A DNA stretch of 64,000 nt, taken from assembly GCF_949628215.1 (NCBI RefSeq), contig NC_134278.1:110093277-110157276 (forward strand), written 5' to 3'. The translations under genes and the position numbers were made by a program. The first letter of the stretch is position 1; each line of letters starts with the position of its first letter. The notes under the pieces were generated by a model, which was not told where the DNA came from, did not search any database, and saw only the letters and a program-made list of their open reading frames with translations. Origin of the DNA: Phalacrocorax aristotelis. Taxonomy: Eukaryota; Chordata; Aves; Suliformes; Phalacrocoracidae. Shown piece after piece: positions 12,101 to 21,100 of this stretch.

Positions 12101-15100
12101 TCTTTTTTGTTCTTCTCTATAGCACTGAAGAAAACACCCACTGTTTAGTAACTATAGCGCCAACTGCTCTTTACATTTTTTAATCTCTGTTCCCTGCCAA
12201 ATGCATTTTCTTTAAATGGGTGGGGAGAAAGGGAAGAATAAAGGGAATGGGAAAAGGACTGAAAAATCTTACCTTGCTTTTAGCTAGTAAACGTGTAGTG
12301 TGACATTTCGTAATAATTGGTACCTCTTGCACAGCTTGTTCAATGAGATTATTTTCTTTAAATGAATATGCAAAACGCTTAGGGGGGTGTACTGGGGAGG
12401 TGAGCTGAAAATAGCAAGTGCTGGTGGTATGTTCAGGATGAGATTCCAATTCAAATTCACAGGCCCATGTAGGTAGCTGAGAAAACACAGCATTTCAAGT
12501 GAGATCCTTACACTGCTTCTGCAAATTTTACCTAGCGTGTCCTTCAGAGGAAAAGATTTTTAATATCAAGCTAATTATCTTCAGTTTGTGTGTAGCACAA
12601 TCAGTATTTCTTTTAAATTCAGTAATGAAACGGTCAAAAAATGAAAGACACTGCCAAACTTTTCCCCTAAGGCCACTGGATCAAGTTGAACAATGAAATA
12701 AAAAAGTTAAATCCAAATTCAGTTTAAAATGGGCATTAGTGCAGATTTTTTTTTAAGTTAAAACATTCTTTGAAATTATTCTGCATTGTTTTTGTTTTTT
12801 AGATCCTATTTCCCCTCTGATTTCCAGTCCTACTTCACCATGTTAAACAGCCAAGTCCATGTCAGTAGTTATGCTTTTGCTGTGAGTTAGCTCAGTAATG
12901 CTAAGCCACTGAAAACCCCTGCCTCTTAACTTTGTTCCTAGTGCCAGCCATTGTGAAGAACAAAACCTTTTCCTGGCACATTCACCCTCAGACACTTACT
13001 GCTATTATATTTAAGATTTTTAACTCTGCTAAGAATAAAAGAAATCAAGATTCATTCTTCAGGAACAGCAGGGACATAGTCAAACCCTATGCCAGGCCAC
13101 TGCTTACTTGGGTTAGGTTGCTAGAGACTTCTGAAATGGCAGCAAAAGTCCAAGTTCTCCAGAGTAACTACAGATCTTTTCTGAATAAACAAACTACAAC
13201 CATTTTTAAAAATTAAGGTTTCAGAGACCATACAGCATACTTTGTTGAAAACCTTTTTCTGTAGCAGTTTTATAGAATGCAGCATTGGTAGCTTGTTGCA
13301 ATAAACTTGCAGGTAGTTCAGATTGTATTTTTCAGGCAAACAAATCAATCAAATACTTCGTCTGAATGGTCTCCAGAAATCATGGTTTTGAATTGAGTAA
13401 TTTTGTTTTTAATCCACAAGTATTTAGCAACAACTAGAGGAAGGAAGAAGTACTTTGCACAAATTGCCTGCAGTCTCAACTATTCCCATTTATTATGGGA
13501 CAGTGTCCATATTTGTCTTCTGAATGTTCTAATCTTTCTACTGTGGGAGGGACTGGCTTATTTCCTTGCTTACATTGATGAGTGTAACCAAAAATAGGCC
13601 CAGTAAAACTAGGTAGAGTGTTTAGGGAATCAAGTCCTATTTTATGTTAGAAATCAGCCGTATTGTGGAGAGCTTGATGGTAAAAAGTTGAAGAAAGAAC
13701 TAACTCGGAGGATAGCTGCTCTCTAACTTTATAAGTGCTACAATAAGCCACCACACGAAATCCTGAAGAACAGCCACAGGTAATAGAATTAGCCATAATG
13801 ACAAACTTGGCGGTCTTAATTGTTTCCAAACGACTTCTAATCTTGGAATTTATCTTTGCTTTCATTATAATGTTATGTTAAAAAAAGAGAAATAGTGCTG
13901 GAAAAATATTATGCTGCTTAAGCCGAGCTAAAACATACCTTTATTGACTGAACTGAATGTGAAACAAAAGAAATCACAGTTAAGTAAAGATGACCAGCAT
14001 TCTTCAGGAACAAAATACAGTGATCACTGAACATCTCCAAGTCTACTATCTTGGTTTTCTCCTCCAGGGCATAAACTAACTGCCAGTTCTCCACACCACT
14101 GGAAGCTACTGGTGCCTTCATCAACTACAAAACCAAAAAACAACCTCGCGTTACTAAGATGTAGTAAGAGGGACAAATGAGATGTACAGACGTATGGCAA
14201 AAAATTATTGGTTTGCATTGGGGGTTTTGCCTGACTAAAGATTGAGGTTTTTAAACTCCATTTACTTGGAAAAATGGAAGAACAATTCAGTAACATTTGG
14301 AAAAGTAAGTTCAATTCTCATAGATTAATCTACAGAAGATTTTAATGCAGTAAGTGCTTTCAGTGTGGCCTGCAGAACTGTAAGTGGTTTGGTTATATAG
14401 ACCGAGTTGACTAACTTAAATTTTAACATAGGGGAAATGACTGTTAAAGCATACTAATTTCTTCATGTTGCCAAAGGAGTTATAATCAAATCGGCATGCT
14501 ACAGGTGAGATTCCATGTACTGCTATCATCCTTTCAATCTATGCAGCGCTCTGTCTAATTCTCTTAAATTATTTCAGTAAGCTGTGAAGCACAGAATTAA
14601 AAGCCAGCCTTATTCTTTCTATATGATCTGTAACAGGTATCTTAGTGAATCCTATGAATCTTACTATCAGTTAAAATTACCTTATATTCTGCAGGTTCTC
14701 CATATGTAGTAAGAATATATAACTCATCGTTTCTGTGCTCAATGTGGTAAATGACCCCTTTTGTTCGTGCTTGTACAAGAGCAGGTAACTTAAAAGGATG
14801 TCTACAGTCAACCAGCCAGACTTCTGAGGTTGTTTTGCTGTTGCTGTTGATAGTGAGAAAACGCCTATCTTTTGTGCAATATATGTCCACAAAGAATCTG
14901 TAAGAAATGATTTTAAAAAAACAACAAACAAAACACCAAAAAAAAGCTTAAACTTGATTAGTATTTTCAAAATACATGGGTTATTTCAGAATCATGGGCT
15001 TCTATCTGCAAGGTAGGAAAAGGCATGCCTGTAAGCAAGCTGCAGAAATTCCGGACTACTTGGCTCCCAAACCAACTGCTGCATTTATCCTGGGATTCAA

Positions 15101-18100
15101 AAACCCACAATCTTGTGGCACCTGAAATCTGCATGGAAAGCAGTTCAGTTGTTGCTCAACTGAATCCAGGCTTTTGTATCACTGAGAAAGACTGGAAGTT
15201 CATTGATGTATATAGGCTTTAAAATTCTGGCAAAACCTAGAACATTTTATTGAGCTTGTAAACCTCTTTAAAAAAAAAAAAAATTAAATAATTGAAACTA
15301 ATAAAGGACATCATGTGGGATCAGCAGTAACAAAAGAAAAATAGGAGCTATTATAAAGATAAATTGATCAAAAGCCTAAGTCTTACTGACCTAACTTTGT
15401 CTGAAGCAAGTAAGACAAAAAAGACTGTTTTTTAAAGAAAGTAGAGAGGCCTGTACAAGACAAGACAGACTGTGTTAGAGTGATAAAGCTGGAAAGAAGG
15501 AACTGGTTTTGGAACCATCTAAGAAACCAGGAACTATCTACTAGTTTTAAATGCTTCTAAAACCTAGAAACAGAAAATAGAATGATAACCAGTGGCTGGA
15601 TGCTAATATTAGACAAGTTCAAGCTGAAATTCTGAATCAAATTTCTATGACTTATCCTAATCAACTGGAATGTCAGGAGTCAGGACAGAGCAGTTTCTTT
15701 GCCATTTTGAATCTTTACAACTGCATGTCTCTAAAAGCAAAACTGTCTAACACAAAGATCCAGAAGATTTCATCAAGAAATTGCAGGGCTGACTACCGTA
15801 ATCTGCATTATACAGATAAGATACATAACTGCAATAATGATCCCTCTAGACTTCAAACTATTTGACTGGTGAAGGAAAGGATGCTTTAGATAGCATTTTC
15901 AGTGCCCTTAATTATTTGCAGGTGGAGGAACTCCAATTGTTTTGGTACTATTGTTTTTTCTAATTGCACCTTCTTGACATCTGTAGGAGGACAGGCACAG
16001 CAGGGGATCCAAAGTCTGTAAGGAATCAGCCTCCTGCCTCTCTAATACACACGAATTTGGCAAGAGCGCGACACTGCACAGTAGAGGTTCCAACAGTTCA
16101 GCTCTGCTGACCTTACATCTAAGACAGTCAAGCTGAAATGCAGGTTACACTTCTCCCTAAGGACTCTGACCTTGCTATCACAATTTTTTTTTTGTCTTTG
16201 TAGCTTTTTTTTTTAAGGAAGTCAAGAAATCTTCAGCTTTTTTTTTTTTTTAAATTGATTGCACCTAAAGGAGCCGGTGAGATGTAGAATGGAACTGCTC
16301 AATGACAATACAAAAGAATGTCTTGCCATCTCCGATGAACAAGTGAGTTCAGTTACAAGCTGCAATAGCACACGAACCTTTAGAGTAAGTTTCTAGTAGA
16401 TTTACTGTAATGACTATGACCTTCAGAATTATGCCAACAGTTTCCCTGTGGGGAAGTGTCAGGTCAGTGCAACTTGATTTTCCCATAGTATGCATCAAAT
16501 GCAGCTGGAACAAAAGGATCTTATTTATTCCAGCTCAATTGTAGATTTTTTTTGTGGTTTGTTTTTTTTTTTTTTAATGAAAAGTATAATTGACATTTCT
16601 TTACTGAATATGTAACTTGAATTAAGAATAATCACAAACATATATGGAATGCTGTATAAATCTACCACATGCTACATGGCTGAAAAATGAGTTCTGCACT
16701 CAATTTAGCAAGAGCCTTCTTGTCTTCCTAAACCACTGCTTAAAGAAAGGTTATTGAGAGGGTATTCAGTCAACAATAGTTCTACCTCTGGGAATCCTGT
16801 AATGATTTTGCTCATCTCTTACCCAGAGCAAGGATTAGCCTGAACTTCTGTGTTTTTTAAAAGATGTATCAGACATCAATAGCAGAGAAAACAAAATGAA
16901 ATCCACAATCTGATTTACCCTGTATGAAACTGTCACACATTCATTAAAGGACACCCTGACCTGAGACTGACCTTGACATTTATAAACTCAGCTGAACTTG
17001 TGAGGTAGGAGAAGAAAGTTAAATCTCTGTTGATCACATATCAAGAGACCAGAGCACATTCTCAGAATACGTAAGGCACTACTGACAGCAGAACACAACT
17101 TAAAAATGCCTTCTACCATTTGGAATATGATATGGAAGAATTTGTTTTCCAAACCAGTTATATCTTACATATAAAATACTCTAGCATATGTAAAGGAGTT
17201 GTTATATTTTAGGTAAGTATTACCTTGCATCTTGTTCTGTATAAACTAACTTAGTATATTTCTGATTAGTGAAAGTGGTCATAAACACATTCTGGCATTT
17301 AAGGTTCTTCTGACTTGTGTAATACAGAACATCATTCGTAGCCCATTCTGGAAAAAAGACAAATGCATATCAAATTTGGAACAGTATATACTATTACTGA
17401 GAGAAAACAGAGCTCCATGAACACTGGACCCAATGCTGAAAAAGATGGCTTGCAGCTGGTATGGAACTGAGGACAGCATTTCCACATCCCAGAGGCTGGG
17501 GTAAGCCACAGGAAGATCCTTCCATGTTTTCTCTGAATCCCACAGAACAAGAATCTTGTAATATATTAGAAAAACTAAAGCAAATCAAACTAAACCGAAC
17601 CAACAAACAAATAAAAAAGGCAGAGGACAATGTTCCAGGGCCCAGGAACAAGAAGGTCTTGACCCTGTGGGGATTCTGCAGATAACAGGAAAATAGATGA
17701 TGTGTGGCTGTTTAAAACTGAGCAGTGACACAGTTTACATGGAGTCAGCAAGATAATAAAGAGGGTGTGAGCTCTGCACCACTGCAAGTGACTGCATGCA
17801 AACCATTTAAGGAAAAGTGATGACAGATGCGCCCCATGGGTACTGCTGAGATAAAAATTCCCCAGTTTTCTATGCTTGTACATGTGTGTACCAACATTAG
17901 ACACGTATAAATACAGGAACCTTGCTATTCTGAACATTAGTAATCTGACTGATCCAGCCAAATTAATGCTATCTCTGCTTCTCCTACAGCCACCAGACCG
18001 ACATAGGCTTTAAAAATTTACTGTATGCTGTTTTACAAATAAATACTCATTTTCAGTACAAAACCCAAGGACGTACCACACTCAAGTAATGCAAACAATT

Positions 18101-21100
18101 TGCTATCAGAACAGCACTATGGCTTCGAAGCAAACAGGTAGCTGAGGGTTCACTATGAAGACAAGCCTTTAGGATGGAAATCTAAGTTCTTCTATAGCCT
18201 AGCATTTAAAAAAACCACAGATATAAGTTCTCAATAACTTTCACTTGTCTGCCTGCTATTGCATATCATGCAATACAAGCATATGCTTTGCAAATGGTTG
18301 TAAGACTTAATTCTCTGGGTCCTGACCGAGGTAACTCTGTACTTCATGATACCTCAGTACCTCACTTACACCTGAGTAAGTTTACAAAATGGTGGCAATC
18401 TCTACCATTCTGACAGTCATTTTTTGTACTCTTATTATGTGCCATAATCTGGCACACCTATGGAGGCAACAGGGATTGGGTTTCTTAAAGGTACTGATTC
18501 TTCCAGACAAACCTAGATACATGTTCTAATCAAGTACAGTGAAAAATGTCACTGGCAAATTTTCAGGCCTGGTTTTCAACAGGCATTATAAACTTCAATT
18601 GTGCAAACACAACATTAAACTCTTGCTACTGTTCATTTCTGTAACTAGGAAAGTTTATCTAGCGTTTTAAATTCTTGCCCTGCCCAGATAAATTGCTTAC
18701 TGCACTGTATGTACTTGATGACATCTAACACTGTAATCCAAAATACAAGATGTGTACACACTATAGCACTCTTTGTTATATTCTTTAACATACTATAAAA
18801 AAGACAGATTTCCCATTCCTTTCAGTTTACCTCTGCTTATTTTAACAGCAAGATAAAGCTCTCTAACGTATTCTGAAAGAACTGACTCAAAGTCTGACTG
18901 ACCTCAGTGGGCTCTGAATTGTGACCCACATCTTAGAGTCCGGCTGAAATTCCAGCCAATACTTAATAGTAGGTAGCACTTGCACACCCTGCAGCAAAGC
19001 CAAGTGCCTACAGATATCAGTGACTTCAGTAGTAGCTGTAAAGCTTTAATAACTAGAACATTTCTCAGAAAGATCTTTATACTCCAAACAGGTCTGTCAG
19101 TACATTTGTAAAGAAGCTTACTGAATTAAATAAGAAGAATGATACGCATGACTCCTCAAACATGTATAAGTGCTTGCTTTTACAATGAAGGAAAACTTGT
19201 ATCATGAAAGCAGCCACTTTCATCCACATCAGATAACTTGTAATTGTGCAGTGTGGAAAGAATCTTAAATAAGAAACAATTCAACAGCTATAAGGATTAA
19301 ATCTAAACAATTGCTTTTTTTTTTTTTATTAAATACTTTAATATTATTTGTAGACTAACAAAAATGTTGCGCTGAAAGCTGGTGTGATCCACAGGATATT
19401 TATAACCAACTTACCAAAACTAAATACATTTGGAATTACTTTTTCCATGACAGGAAAATGACCAAGTTTCATAATAACGCAGGTTGCCTCTTCAGAATTT
19501 TCACTTTTTAAGCTGATAGCCATGTATCTCTGATCTGGTGAAATTCTGATCCGTTGAATAAAGGCATCAGAAAAGCCAAGATCTTCAGTACTGAATAAAA
19601 TGTCAACATTTCCTTCATCTACTACATAAGAAGATAGCAAAAAAAAAAATAATCCTGGAATTAGGGCACTGTCAAAATGAATGGTGGGTGTCAATACCTG
19701 TATTTAAGAAGTATGCCTGCAATATTCACAAGCATACTACTGGAACTTATTAATACCAAATATTTGTCTTGTAAGATATTTGCAAATGCAGTTTGTAAAA
19801 ATAAACAAAAAATTTACAGTTCCGGGAGAAAAAAAAATTCTTATAGCTATTATTTAAAATGTTTAAAAAGTATAGATCTTGGCTTCTAGTAAATATATTG
19901 AATTTTAAAGTTCAGATACCTAAAGCACAATTGTTTTTACTAAATACAATTAGTGGTTTTTTTCACCCCCCCAGAAATAAAAAAGCATGAATGTGCTTTT
20001 CCTTTTTTTAAAATGTTAAGTTAGGGCTCTGAGAAGAAGTGACTTCTCTTTTTCCTCTCCAGAACCTTGCCGTAGTATCAATACATACTATTCCCTAACT
20101 CTCTACCTCATCTTCTCAGATTCAGGATTCCAGAATTACTAATCATTACAGAATTCTATAAAAGTATTTTAAGTTCAGTCATTTTAAGAAACAAAGCAAT
20201 TAGGCTTTAATATAAGAAAAGTACACTGATACATGCACAACATTTTTAACAATCATACCATGTGAGGAAGACAAATCCCTTACCATCATCTGCTTTTGAA
20301 AGAAAAATGCAGCCATTATCTTCAAAGTACACATTCTCTCCAAACCTCATCTGTTCAATACAAAACAAACATGTTTCAAGTCCAACATATAGTTAGACTG
20401 TTTCCTTAGAATCCCTATATTCATTGTTCTGTACAACACAATTGTAACATACAGAAATGACAGAATATAGCACATACATTTGATAATAAAGAAGGAATTG
20501 CATGGATCAGAAAGATTCTTTTAAAGTTAGGGTACTTAAGCACCTATACCTGCTCTAAATTTAACAAAAGGCTCAGATCACCTCAGATTGCTCTTGTAAC
20601 TTACAACGTCTTGTATTCTTTATCAAAAAGTCAAATGATTATTTTATCTTTACTTGCTTTTGCCTATGGAAACATTAATGTAAATACACTATCCTAACAG
20701 GTATAAGCTGTTCTAAAAAGATAACTGTTAGTATTCACAAGTATTAAAATATTCAAAACTCAGAACTACCAACATAAAATAATCAGTAAAACACAATTTT
20801 ATATCAGGAATGGCTTCACTGCCTCTTATTTGTACTCAATGATGAGAAGAGTTTGTAGTTTTTGCCACTTACCCTTGGGCTTCCTGAATTGAATGTATAC
20901 TTGTGCAATTCTTCTAATTTCTCCTTGATTCTTTCTGTCATAGCGTTGTATCTTGCTGAAATGTCATTCCAGTTTTCCTGTTCTGATTTCAGAAGATTCT
21001 CGTACAAAAGCTCTGGTGTTGTTATGGATGTATTTTCCTTCCTTTTGGAAGGGATTTTTGTTCCTTCCTGCTAAGGAAAGACAACAATGGCTACAAGCCA

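Noticed and set aside
17590..17961. 123-codon minus-strand frame rich in Leu, Cys and Ser
   Set aside because: Sits in a PREPL intron between two exons that join in phase without it; no family similarity, and neighbouring frames are open too.
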